A DNA stretch of 46,077 nucleotides, taken from the NCBI GenBank assembly GCA_016869215.1, contig VGEP01000034.1, forward strand, positions 1 to 46,077, given 5' to 3'. The position numbers were made by a program, and so were the translations under genes. Below, piece by piece: positions 8,772 through 19,966 of this stretch (position 1 is its first letter; each line of letters opens with the position of its first letter). Below the pieces are notes generated by a model. That model saw only the letters and a list, made by a program, of their open reading frames with translations, was not told the origin of the DNA and did not search any database. Source of the DNA: Alphaproteobacteria bacterium. GTDB taxonomy: Bacteria > Pseudomonadota > Alphaproteobacteria > Rhizobiales > Xanthobacteraceae.

Positions 8772-9692
8772 TTACCGGCGGGCCTCCGGGCCGGGAGCGG
8801 GACTTCGCGGCTGGAGGATAGCGGAAACTGCGGCCGCGAAAATCAGCGTGAAGCCCACAACGTCGATTGCGCTCGGCCACTCGCCGAGGATCAGCACCGC
8901 GCTGACCACGCCGACTGCGGGCGACATCAGCGAGCCGAGCGACGCCGTGGTCGCGGGCAGGCGGCCGACGATGTGGTACCAGAGCAGATAGGCCACCGCG
9001 GACCCGAACAGGCCGTTGAGCACCGCCGCGGCGAGCGCGACCGGCGGCACCGGCTCGAACGTGGGCCAGCCCTGGAACGTCACCGTCAGCACGAACATCA
9101 CCGCCATGGCCATGGCGATCTGCCATGCGGTGTTGACCAGCATGTCGCCGGGAATGCGGACCAGCTTGAGGTAGATGGTGCCGATGGCCCAGGCCATCGC
9201 CGAGGCGAGCGAGAGGCCGAGGCCGATCACGGCGCTCGACTCGATCACCGGATAGACCAGCACGGCGAGTCCGCCGAGACAGAGCGCGAGGCCGAGCAGG
9301 GCGCCGCCGCGCAATTTCTCGCCCAGCACCAGCCACGCCAGCAGGCAGGCCCACACCGGAAACGAGTAGCTCACCACCGCGACGCGCGACGTCGAGGCGG
9401 TGAGCATCGCGAAGGTGCTGAAGATGCCGAACGCTGCGACGTTCAGCATGCTCGACGCGAACAGGTGCACCCAGGTCATGCCGCGCGGTTCCATCACGCG
9501 GCGGCCGGTGAAGATCACGACCGCCATCAGAATGACGGCGCCGACGACGAACACCAGCAGCCGGTAGCTCCACGGCGTGAGGCCGCCGATGCCGATCTTG
9601 ATCAGCGGCCAGTTCACGCCCCAGCAGATGCCGCACAGCACCAGCAGCAGCTTGGTGCGCGTCTGTTCGTCGATGGCCGGAAAAGCGGGCAC
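8772..9692 (-). CDS. EamA/DMT family transporter
   Basis: A 306-aa drug/metabolite-transporter superfamily protein with ten predicted membrane helices in two EamA repeats (first LLLVLCGICWGVNWPLIKIG, second from about residue 155, with VIGLGLSLASAMAWAIGTIY). The start is GTG, preceded by AGGATT. It lies 9 bp downstream of a paralogous transporter on the same strand, so the two are probably co-transcribed and could function as homo- or heterodimers. EamA proteins export amino acids, metabolites or drugs across the inner membrane; the substrate cannot be told from sequence. Confidence 0.88.
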   Translation of the reverse strand: MPAFPAIDEQTRTKLLLVLCGICWGVNWPLIKIGIGGLTPWSYRLLVFVVGAVILMAVVIFTGRRVMEPRGMTWVHLFASSMLNVAAFGIFSTFAMLTASTSRVAVVSYSFPVWACLLAWLVLGEKLRGGALLGLALCLGGLAVLVYPVIESSAVIGLGLSLASAMAWAIGTIYLKLVRIPGDMLVNTAWQIAMAMAVMFVLTVTFQGWPTFEPVPPVALAAAVLNGLFGSAVAYLLWYHIVGRLPATTASLGSLMSPAVGVVSAVLILGEWPSAIDVVGFTLIFAAAVSAILQPRSPAPGPEARR

Positions 9693-9701
9693 AGCCGAAT
9701 C

Positions 9702-10625
9702 CTATGCAGCCGGAGCTTTGCTCGGGGACTGGCGGCGCGGCAGCAGCACGCAGGCCGCGGCGCCGAAGATCAGCGCAAAGCCGACGATATCCGGAATCGT
9801 CGGGCGGTCGCCGAGCAGGATCGCAGCCCCGATCACGCCGACCACAGGGTTCATCAGTGTGCCGAGCGAAGCCATCGCCGTCGACAGCCGGCCGATGATG
9901 TTGAACCAGATGAAGTACGCAATCCCGGTGCCGAGAATGCCGTTGAACAGCACGCCGCCCCAGGTCCGCCATTGCAGCGCCTCGAACTTCGGCAGGCCCT
10001 CGAACGCCAGATAGCCGATGGCGAAGGCCGCGACGCCGACCATGATCTGCCAGAACGTGATCGCCAGCAGGTCGCCCTGAATGCGCGCCCATTTCATGTA
10101 AACGGTGCCGCCCGCCCAGCCCAGCGCGCAGACCAGCGCGAGCAGCAGTCCGATCGGTTCGGCGAGCGACTCTTCGAACACCGGCGCGACCAGCACGCCG
10201 AGTCCTGCGATGCACAGCGCGAGCCCGATAGCAGAGCGCCGGTCGACGCGCTCGCGCAGCACGAAATAGGCCATCAGGCTGCCCCAGACCGGCATGGAGT
10301 AGTTGACGATGATGACGCGCGAGGTCTGCGCCAGAAGCTGCGCGAAGGTGCCGGCAATGCCGAACGCCACGACGATGAACAGGGCGGCGACGAACACGTG
10401 CAGCGCGTTGCGCCCGCCGGGGATCGCGAGCGGACGGCCCTGCGCCTTGATCAGCACAAACATGGTCGCGGCGCCGATGCTGTAGCCAAGGAGCCGCATC
10501 GACCACGGCGACAATTCGTCGAGCGCGATCCGCATCGCGGACCACGACAGGCCCCAGCAGAAGCTGAGCGCCACCAGCAGCAGCTTGGCCACGGCGGCGT
10601 CGGTCAATCCTGACTTATTGGCCAA
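9702..10625 (-). CDS. EamA/DMT family transporter (paralogue)
   Basis: A 307-aa ten-helix EamA transporter, homologous end to end with the next gene (shared opening pattern LLLVALSFCWGLSWSAMRI, and the TSRV-VSYS/NYS-PVWG region). The frame opens at a TTG codon with AGGTGA just upstream, an uncommon start; no ATG lies early in the frame. It is the first gene of a probable two-gene transcript. Tandem duplication followed by divergence is the simplest origin. Substrate unknown. Confidence 0.87.
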   Translation of the reverse strand: MANKSGLTDAAVAKLLLVALSFCWGLSWSAMRIALDELSPWSMRLLGYSIGAATMFVLIKAQGRPLAIPGGRNALHVFVAALFIVVAFGIAGTFAQLLAQTSRVIIVNYSMPVWGSLMAYFVLRERVDRRSAIGLALCIAGLGVLVAPVFEESLAEPIGLLLALVCALGWAGGTVYMKWARIQGDLLAITFWQIMVGVAAFAIGYLAFEGLPKFEALQWRTWGGVLFNGILGTGIAYFIWFNIIGRLSTAMASLGTLMNPVVGVIGAAILLGDRPTIPDIVGFALIFGAAACVLLPRRQSPSKAPAA

Positions 10626-10738
10626 ACGTCACCTGCGAAATGCCGTCGGGAGGAATTGCCGCGCCGAGTCGGGGCCGGGTCTTTTAGCGTGCCTGCGGGC
10701 GCCGTTGCACCGCCCGTCCACATGCCTGTCATGCGCCA

Positions 10739-11053
10739 TCACGTCACGAGCTTCAGCCCGACGATGCCGGCCAGGATCAGCCCGATCGAGGCGAGCCGCG
10801 CGGCGGTCGCGGGCTCGCCGAACAGGTAGATGCCGAGCGCCGCAGTCCCAACCGCGCCGACTCCGGTCCAGACCGCATAGGCGGTACCGACCGGCAGTTC
10901 CCTCAGCGCCAGACCGAGGAGCACGATGCTCACGACCATCGCCAGCGCCGTCCACACCGACGGCCACAGCCGGCTGAAGCCATCGGTGTATTTCAGCCCG
11001 ATCGCCCATCCGACCTCGAACAGGCCGGCCAGAAACAGGGTCAGCCAAGCCAT
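10739..11053 (-). CDS. sugE: SMR family guanidinium exporter SugE/Gdx
   Basis: A 104-aa four-helix small multidrug resistance protein. It has the SugE/Gdx-subtype signature sequences [20 protein letters not shown] (with the essential membrane Glu of helix 1) and [18 protein letters not shown], ending GIVGLKLVT. Characterised members of this subtype export guanidinium in exchange for protons, rather than broad quaternary ammonium compounds. The start is the ATG at 11053; an upstream in-frame ATG runs into a repeat. I looked for the paired ACGR-loop hairpins of guanidine riboswitches upstream and did not find them. An MFS gene lies 70 bp upstream on the same strand, separated by a dispersed repeat. 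Confidence 0.92.
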   Translation of the reverse strand: MAWLTLFLAGLFEVGWAIGLKYTDGFSRLWPSVWTALAMVVSIVLLGLALRELPVGTAYAVWTGVGAVGTAALGIYLFGEPATAARLASIGLILAGIVGLKLVT

Positions 11054-11076
11054 CGGTTGCCTCCGATTCTGTGTAG

Positions 11077-11122
11077 GCATGATCATAATCCGAAAACCGG
11101 TTCCCACTTTTCGGGATCATGC
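11077..11122. repeat. Dispersed intergenic repeat (GCATGATC...CCGGTT...GATCATGC)
   Basis: An imperfect palindrome with GCATGATC at one end and GATCATGC at the other, and a core resembling CCGAAAACCGGTTCCCACTTT. I recall this as a high-copy intergenic repeat of Bradyrhizobium and relatives. It fills nearly the whole space between the MFS gene and sugE. A diverged copy lies between atpG and atpD (16870-16932). It is useful as a taxonomic marker. Confidence 0.75.
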
Positions 11123-11123
11123 C

Positions 11124-12317
11124 TCAATGATGCGCGCTGCGCCGGCTCAAGATCGTGCCGAGCGACGTGAGCGTGAGCGCGCAGAGCGCGAGCGGCAGAA
11201 ATGCGGTCCAGGGAATCCCGGTCAGGTCCCATAGCGCGCCGCATACGATCGGAACCAGCACCGCGAAGCTGTAGCTGATGGTGAACATCCCTCCGGCCAC
11301 GCGATGCACGTCGTCGGGCGGACTGAGGCGCGCGGGCAGCGCGAAGGTGACGACGAACGAGATCGCCGCAGCGAAGCCGAACACGCCGGACCCGATCACG
11401 ACCCAGACGCCGTCGCCGACCACGACCGCGATCAGGCCGGCGAAGGTGAGCGGGCCGAACACCGTGAAAGGCCAGGTCTTGCGCTGCATACGCTCGGCGG
11501 TCAGCAGCAGCACCAGCGAGGCCAGAAGCTGCGTGCCGTTGAGCCAGCCGAGCGCGTGCCCGATCAGGTCGCCGCGGCCCGCAGCGTTGAGATAGTCCGG
11601 AATGAAGGCGTTGGCGCCGAAGAACATCGCGTTGTTGCTGCCGAACGTAAGCCCGAGCAGCCAGAGCTGCGGGCTGCGCCAGTCCGGCCACCAGCGCCGC
11701 GGCATCTCCGGCGCGCGGACCGGCGCCTGCATGCGGGGCGCGAGCAGCACGAACAGCAAGGCAGCGATGAGGCCCGGCACGGCCCACAGCAGGATCGCCG
11801 CGCGCCAGCTCCGGTCGACCAGCGGCAGCACGAACGGGATCGTCATGGTTCCGGACAGCGTCGCGCCGATCACGATGCCGTTGGTGAAGACGGCATTGCC
11901 CAGCCCGATGCGTTGCGGCGTCCAGGCGCGGACCAGCGTCGGCAACACCGGTTGCAGGATGGCGATACCGAAGCCGGTGACGACGGTGGCGGCATAGAGC
12001 GTCCAGATGTCGACGGCGAAGGCGCGCGCGGCGGCGGCCAGTCCCGCCACCCACAGTCCGAAAATCCCGATCGCGACCGCGCCGTAGCGCGCGATCAGCA
12101 GCGATCCGGGAACGCCCGCGAGCGCAAACATCACCAGCGGCAGGCCGATCAGCGCGCCAACCTGGGTCTCGCTCATGTGCAGGTCGTTGTGGATCAGCGG
12201 GATGACCGGCGGCACCGCAAGCAGCGGCAGCCGCAAGGCCACTCCGGTCAGCCACATCAGGGTCAGCGCGACGAGCAGGTTTGTCGCGCCCGCATCCGCG
12301 GACGGAGTTCGATTCAT
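11124..12317 (-). CDS. MFS transporter, CynX/NimT-like
   Basis: A 397-aa, twelve-helix major facilitator protein starting MNRTPSADAG; the frame is open further upstream but that part reads as promoter DNA. The first loop region (LPLLAVPPVIPLIHNDLHMS, then ETQVGALIGLP) resembles the CynX/NimT group, whose members include a cyanate permease and a nitroimidazole transporter. Two six-helix halves are evident, with a charged central loop (RMQAPVRAPEMPRRW). It is divergent from the deacetylase gene at 12496. The substrate is unknown; cyanate transport should not be assumed, as no cyanase gene is nearby. Confidence 0.88.
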   Translation of the reverse strand: MNRTPSADAGATNLLVALTLMWLTGVALRLPLLAVPPVIPLIHNDLHMSETQVGALIGLPLVMFALAGVPGSLLIARYGAVAIGIFGLWVAGLAAAARAFAVDIWTLYAATVVTGFGIAILQPVLPTLVRAWTPQRIGLGNAVFTNGIVIGATLSGTMTIPFVLPLVDRSWRAAILLWAVPGLIAALLFVLLAPRMQAPVRAPEMPRRWWPDWRSPQLWLLGLTFGSNNAMFFGANAFIPDYLNAAGRGDLIGHALGWLNGTQLLASLVLLLTAERMQRKTWPFTVFGPLTFAGLIAVVVGDGVWVVIGSGVFGFAAAISFVVTFALPARLSPPDDVHRVAGGMFTISYSFAVLVPIVCGALWDLTGIPWTAFLPLALCALTLTSLGTILSRRSAHH

Positions 12318-12495
12318 CGCTTCGGACGTCCTTGACCCGGCGCGGGTCAGTTGGTCCGGGCAAGCTACGCCAAATGCGCGTGGCTGGGCGCGGCAAAATC
12401 GCAACGGTCGGCTGCGCTCGGGTGGCATGCCGGGCGTGTTGGCCGGACGCCGCGGCTATGCCAGCATTCGCGCAAACGCACAGGAGAACGCCGCC

Positions 12496-13404
12496 ATGAA
12501 CGCTCCCACCTCCCCCGCGCAGGGCCTGCTGCCGACCCAGCGGATTTCCTATTCGGCGATCGCCGACCGGCCGAAGCTCGCGCTGCCCGGCGGCGCGCGC
12601 ATGGCGTTCTGGGTGATCGTCAACGTCGAGGAATGGGACGAGAAGGACACCATGCCGCGCACCGTGCTGACGCCGCCGGCCGGCGGCGCGCCGATGCCCG
12701 ACGTGCCGAACTGGTGCTGGCACGAGTACGGCAACCGCGTCGGCTTCTGGCGGATGCTCAAGGTGTTCGACGAATTCCAGGTGCCCGGCGTGCTGGCGAT
12801 CAACGGCTGCGCCATTCATGCGTTCCCGCCGATCGTGAAGGCCGCGCTCGACCGCAAGTGGGAGTTCATCGGCCACGGCTACACCCAGCGCAACATGCAG
12901 AAGGTGCCGGACGAGAAGGCCGACATCCACATGACGACCGAGGCGATCAAAAAGGCCACCGGCAAGCCGCCGCGCGGCTGGCTCGGACCGGGCCTCACCG
13001 AAACCTGGCAGACGCCGGACCTGCTGAAGGAAGACGGCTACGACTACGTCGCCGACTGGGTGCTCGACGACCAGCCGGTGTGGCTCAAGACCCGCACCAG
13101 GCCGATCGTCAACATTCCCTACACCCAGGAATGCAACGACGTGGCGATGATGCTGATCCAGCATCACAAGGCGTCGGAGTATTACGACCGCGCCATGGAC
13201 CAGTTCGAGCAGATCTACGAGGACTCGGCCGACGGCGCGCGCGTCATGGCGCTGGTGGTGCACCCCTACATCATGGGCGCGCCGCACCGGCTGAAATACT
13301 TCCGCAGGATTTTCGCCAACATCCGCCGCAAGTCCGACGTACTGTTCTGGACCGGCGAGCAGATTCTCGACTGGTATCTCGCCAACGGCCCGAAGGCGCC
13401 GTAG
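12496..13404 (+). CDS. Polysaccharide deacetylase family protein, PuuE/allantoinase-like
   Basis: A 302-aa cytosolic (no signal peptide) NodB-like hydrolase starting MNAPTSPAQG after a CAGGAGAA ribosome binding site. The family-typical segments are VNVEEWDEKD, FIGHGYTQRNM, then GWLGPGLTETWQTPDLL, GYDYVADWVLDDQPVWL, and HPYIMGAPHRL. This pattern belongs to the subgroup containing PuuE-type metal-independent allantoinases and HpPgdA-like peptidoglycan deacetylases, in which the canonical metal-binding HxxxH is altered. Substrates are probably small cyclic amides or ureides. An adjacent divergent MFS permease may supply the substrate, which is inference. A ureide would also link to the guanidino-type genes elsewhere in the window. 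Confidence 0.85.
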   Translation: MNAPTSPAQGLLPTQRISYSAIADRPKLALPGGARMAFWVIVNVEEWDEKDTMPRTVLTPPAGGAPMPDVPNWCWHEYGNRVGFWRMLKVFDEFQVPGVLAINGCAIHAFPPIVKAALDRKWEFIGHGYTQRNMQKVPDEKADIHMTTEAIKKATGKPPRGWLGPGLTETWQTPDLLKEDGYDYVADWVLDDQPVWLKTRTRPIVNIPYTQECNDVAMMLIQHHKASEYYDRAMDQFEQIYEDSADGARVMALVVHPYIMGAPHRLKYFRRIFANIRRKSDVLFWTGEQILDWYLANGPKAP

Positions 13405-13714
13405 GGGACGGGCCACGCAGGTTCGGACGGCCGATTTTGTCGGGAGAGGGCAGCGGGCCATGCGCCCAAGCCGGGCCGGAATCGGCCCCGGCTTGCGGCT
13501 GAAAATGCAGGCTGGTCCTGGCGTGCGGTGACATCGCCGCGTGTTGCACCGCAGGGATCGATATGTTACGCAACCGCGCGATTTTGGCCGGGTTTCGAGG
13601 CTTTCCGCGACGACCCCCGAAATCGCCAAATTTCCCTTGAAATCCAAGGGTTTGTGCCGCGCCAGTCCGGCCGGTGCCAAGCTTGCGGATTGGACATTCA
13701 AGAGCACGAAAGAC
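13405..13714 (+). other. Intergenic leader upstream of the atp operon
   Basis: This 310-bp stretch separates the deacetylase from atpH and should hold the atp operon promoter and leader. A short exact palindrome CCTTGAAATCCAAGG (13635-13649) contains a TTGAAA that could serve as a -35 element, but no good -10 is visible at standard spacing. An open frame runs through much of it in phase with atpH, but without family similarity, so I treat it as non-coding. Confidence 0.45.
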
Positions 13715-15807
<2,093 letters not shown>

Positions 15808-15843
15808 CGATGAGCACGATGTTCGCCACACACGCAGGCCTGT

Positions 15844-15946
15844 TCCCTCCCCCCTTGTGGGGGAGGGCTAGGGAGGGGGGTAAGCCGCGAGCGACCGCGC
15901 CTGCCGCCACCCCCCTCCCCAACCCTCCCCCACAAGGGGGGAGGGA
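15844..15946. repeat. Large near-perfect palindrome inside the atp operon
   Basis: The left arm (15844-15881) and right arm (15909-15946) are 38-bp inverted copies with only about two mismatches, based on TCCCTCCCCCCTTGTGGG. They are separated by a 27-bp loop. In the atpA-atpG mRNA this would form a very stable hairpin. It is the longest of four palindromes of this class in the window. Each arm is itself partly self-complementary (CCCTCCCCC/GGGGGAGGG), as in REP-like or miniature transposable elements. No coding potential. Confidence 0.87.
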
Positions 15947-15996
15947 GTACGCTGCGGCGAGCGGCGAAGCCATCACTCAAGCGCCGGCATACTGAT

Positions 15997-16869
15997 ATGG
16001 CTTCTCTCAAGGACATGCGGGTCCGCATCGCCGCGACCAAGGCGACGCAGAAGATCACCAAGGCGATGCAGATGGTGGCGGCGTCGAAGCTGCGCCGTGC
16101 GCAGGCGGCGGCCGAGGCCGCGCGGCCCTACGCCGAGAGCATGGAGAAGGTGCTGCGCAACATCGCGGCGTCGGTGTCCGATCCGGGGTCGGCGCCGCGG
16201 CTGCTCGGCGGCACCGGCAGCGACCAGGTCCACCTGCTGGTGGTCTGCACCGCCGAGCGCGGTCTGTGCGGCGCGTTCAATTCCACGATCGTCCGGCTTG
16301 CGCGCGAGAAGATCAATGCGCTGGTCGGTCAGGGCAAGACCGTCAAGATTCTGTGCGTCGGCCGCAAGGGCTACGACCAGCTCCGCCGCAACTACGCGCA
16401 GAACATCGTCGAGACGATCGAGCTTCGGGTGAAGGCGCTGGGCTTCGAACACGCCGAGCGCGTCGGAGCCAAGATTCTGGAGCTGTACGAGAAGGGCGAG
16501 TTTGACGTCGCCACGCTGTTCTTCTCGCGCTTCCGCTCGGTTGTGGTGCAGGTCCCGACCGCGCTGCAGATGATCCCGCCGGTGATCGAGGCGGGCGGCG
16601 GCGAGGGCGGCACGATCAACTACGAATACGAGCCGGACGAGCTCGACATTCTTGCCGAGCTGCTGCCGCGCAACATCTCGGTTCAGGTGTTCCGCGCGCT
16701 GCTCGAAAACGCGGCGTCCGAGCAGGGCGCGCGCATGTCGGCGATGGACAACGCCACCCGCAACGCCGGCGAGATGATCCGCAAGCAGACCATCACTTAC
16801 AACCGCACCCGTCAGGCGATGATCACCAAGGAACTGATCGAGATCATCTCCGGCGCGGAGGCGCTGTAG
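15997..16869 (+). CDS. atpG: ATP synthase F1 subunit gamma
   Basis: A 290-aa central-shaft subunit. The N-terminal helix [20 protein letters not shown] and the C-terminal coiled-coil region ([20 protein letters not shown], then [19 protein letters not shown]) are diagnostic, with [10 protein letters not shown] in the Rossmann-like part. Length matches alphaproteobacterial gamma subunits. There is no strong Shine-Dalgarno directly before the ATG, and a large palindrome ends only 50 bp upstream, so translation of atpG may depend on RNA structure here. Confidence 0.97.
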   Translation: MASLKDMRVRIAATKATQKITKAMQMVAASKLRRAQAAAEAARPYAESMEKVLRNIAASVSDPGSAPRLLGGTGSDQVHLLVVCTAERGLCGAFNSTIVRLAREKINALVGQGKTVKILCVGRKGYDQLRRNYAQNIVETIELRVKALGFEHAERVGAKILELYEKGEFDVATLFFSRFRSVVVQVPTALQMIPPVIEAGGGEGGTINYEYEPDELDILAELLPRNISVQVFRALLENAASEQGARMSAMDNATRNAGEMIRKQTITYNRTRQAMITKELIEIISGAEAL

Positions 16870-16932
16870 CGCATGATCCCGAAACCCGTGAAGCGGAGTT
16901 CGGGCAAGATCGTGCGCAAGGCAAAGAGCTAA
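16870..16932. repeat. Diverged dispersed repeat between atpG and atpD
   Basis: The spacer begins GCATGATCCCGAAA and contains GTTCGGGCAAGATCGTGC followed by AAAGAGCTAA. This is a decayed version of the GCATGATC-type repeat at 11077. It starts at the atpG stop codon and ends about 10 bp before the atpD ATG, leaving just room for the atpD ribosome binding site (AGAGGACGAC). Confidence 0.65.
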
Positions 16933-18378
<1,446 letters not shown>

Positions 18379-18392
18379 CAGTGAGAGGGCCG

Positions 18393-18596
18393 ATGCGACG
18401 TCGAGGCATGGTTCCGGCCTGCCTATTCGCCATGGTCGGCGGGCTGCTGGCGGCAGTTCTCATGTTCGCCTACGCGCCCTCGGTATGGTTCGGACGGATC
18501 GATCCATACCTTGGACTGTTGGTGTCGTCGGTCGCCTTTATCGTCGTGACGCCATTGGCGGCATTCGCGCTTCTCGCTTCAAGGGCAAAGGGCTGA
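18393..18596 (+). CDS. Small two-TM membrane protein inside the atp operon (hypothetical)
   Basis: A 67-aa ORF between atpD and atpC, starting MRRRGMVPACLF; a GTG at 18381 would add four residues. A basic N-terminus is followed by two hydrophobic helices, FAMVGGLLAAVLMFAYAP and GLLVSSVAFIVVTPLAAFAL, and a short SRAKG tail. GAGAGGG lies just upstream of the ATG. The arrangement looks like a real small membrane protein: positive-inside N-terminus, tight spacing of 14 bp after atpD and 7 bp before atpC. It is not a known ATP synthase subunit, and it is unlike AtpI or AtpZ, which belong to the F0 side. It could be a fortuitous ORF. Confidence 0.55.
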   Translation: MRRRGMVPACLFAMVGGLLAAVLMFAYAPSVWFGRIDPYLGLLVSSVAFIVVTPLAAFALLASRAKG

Positions 18597-18603
18597 TCCG
18601 AAT

Positions 18604-18999
18604 ATGGCCACCTTCCACTTCGAACTCACCTCGCCGGAAAAGCTCGTGTTCTCGGGCGAGGTCGAGCATGTCGTGGTGCCGGGCTCCGAGGGCGAGTTCG
18701 GCGTGCTTAAGGACCATGCGCCGCTGGTCGCGCTGCTGCGTCCGGGCGTGCTGACCGTCCTCGGCCAAAACGAGAAGCGCTTCGTGGTGCGCGGCGGCTT
18801 TGCCGAGGTCAATCCGAAGGGCCTGACCGTGCTCGCAGACTTCGCCGCGGCCGTCGAGGACATCGACCGCGAGGGGCTCGCCGGCCAGATCAAAAACCTC
18901 GAAGAGGACGTCGCAGACGCACAGGACGGTCCCGCAAAAGACCAAGCAGCAACCAGGCTCGAACAGCTCAAGGCGGTGCAATCCGCGCTGGGGCATTGA
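18604..18999 (+). CDS. atpC: ATP synthase F1 subunit epsilon
   Basis: A 131-aa subunit with the epsilon beta-sandwich (FHFELTSPEKLVFSGEVEHV, PGSEGEFGVLKDHAPL) and a predicted C-terminal helical part (DVADAQDGPAKDQAATRLEQ). Epsilon couples shaft rotation and can inhibit ATP hydrolysis. It closes the atpHAGDC operon. Confidence 0.96.
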   Translation: MATFHFELTSPEKLVFSGEVEHVVVPGSEGEFGVLKDHAPLVALLRPGVLTVLGQNEKRFVVRGGFAEVNPKGLTVLADFAAAVEDIDREGLAGQIKNLEEDVADAQDGPAKDQAATRLEQLKAVQSALGH

Positions 19000-19130
19000 C
19001 GATCCGCTCGGCGCGCAGCGCGCAGCGCGCGTTCAGTCGTTTCGAAACAAGCTTTCGATAGTTGCGAGGTTGCGCGGCTATACGGCCGGCGCGGGCAGGC
19101 GCATCTTTTTCTCCCGCTCTGGAGGAAACC

Positions 19131-19367
19131 ATGAGCCAGCACGGATACGCCGCAAGGCCGGACCCAATCGGCAATCGCGCCATACACGCCGATCCGCAGG
19201 CCGCACCGAAACAGCTTGAATGCGTCGTCGGAGTGCCGAATTTTCCGGCGCGGCAGCGCGCGGACTCGATCGACACGACGGAGCCCGCGCGCAGCACGGC
19301 GCTGCAGGCACAAGACCTGAAGGCGAAGTGGCGCCGGTTCCGCTATTCGTGGCTCTACGCGCGATAA
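19131..19367 (+). CDS. Hypothetical 78-aa protein
   Basis: A small ORF with an excellent ribosome binding site (GGAGGAAACC directly before ATG). It reads MSQHGYAARPDPIGNRAIHA at the start and LKAKWRRFRYSWLYAR at the end. The protein is polar and basic at the C-terminus, without signal peptide, membrane segment or recognised domain. It lies between atpC (same strand) and rppH (convergent). The strong ribosome binding site is the main argument that it is translated; I do not recognise it. Confidence 0.55.
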   Translation: MSQHGYAARPDPIGNRAIHADPQAAPKQLECVVGVPNFPARQRADSIDTTEPARSTALQAQDLKAKWRRFRYSWLYAR

Positions 19368-19388
19368 GCGGCGCCGGCCGGGGCGCGG

Positions 19389-19907
19389 TTATTTGCTCGC
19401 GCACCGCGCGCCGCCGAACTTCGAGAATTCCTTCACCACCCGCTCGTAGGTCGCGCGTTTGAACGGCACCACGAGATCGGGAAGGTTCTTCATCGGCTCC
19501 CAGCGCCAGGCGATGAACTCCGGCTCGTGCCCGCCGGCGGGATGAGCGATATCGATTTCGCTCTTGTCGCCCACGAAGCGCAGGGCATACCACTTCTGCT
19601 TCTGGCCCCGGTAGCGGCCCTTCCACGCCTGGCCCACGATCTCGCGCGGGATGTCGTATTTCACCCAGCCCTCGATCTCGCCGAGCAATTCCACCGATCT
19701 GATGTTGGTCTCTTCGTGGAGCTCGCGCAGCGCGGCGGGATACGGTTCCTCGCCGTCGTCGATGCCGCCCTGCGGCATCTGCCAGACATGGGTTTCGTCG
19801 ATGTGTTCCGGGCCTTCCGCGCGGCGGCCGATGAACACAAGTCCGTCGCGGTTGAGAACGCAAAGCCCGGCGCAGGGCCGGTAAGGCAGGTCTTCGAAGC
19901 GGGGCAT
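19389..19907 (-). CDS. rppH: RNA pyrophosphohydrolase (Nudix)
   Basis: A 172-aa Nudix hydrolase of the RppH/NudH group (Ap4A hydrolase-like), which removes pyrophosphate from 5' triphosphate ends of RNA. The opening [21 protein letters not shown] and the Nudix box [20 protein letters not shown] are clear, followed by the RppH-typical [10 protein letters not shown] and [12 protein letters not shown]. Length is normal. It is the last gene of the minus-strand housekeeping cluster, 59 bp downstream of the YibQ-like gene, and ends convergently with the 78-aa ORF. Confidence 0.94.
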   Translation of the reverse strand: MPRFEDLPYRPCAGLCVLNRDGLVFIGRRAEGPEHIDETHVWQMPQGGIDDGEEPYPAALRELHEETNIRSVELLGEIEGWVKYDIPREIVGQAWKGRYRGQKQKWYALRFVGDKSEIDIAHPAGGHEPEFIAWRWEPMKNLPDLVVPFKRATYERVVKEFSKFGGARCASK

Positions 19908-19966
19908 TCACACTCCGTCGGTCCGGCCGGGCGCGCATGCAGCCCGCATCCGGAACGGCAGCGAAA

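Noticed and set aside
11054-11123. Guanidine riboswitch upstream of sugE
   Set aside because: The gap is filled by a GCATGATC-type dispersed repeat; no paired ACGR-loop hairpins or ykkC-like structure seen.
13541-13714. A longer atpH start giving 245 aa
   Set aside because: The extra 58 residues have no similarity to ATP synthase delta; the GTG at 13715 gives the normal length.
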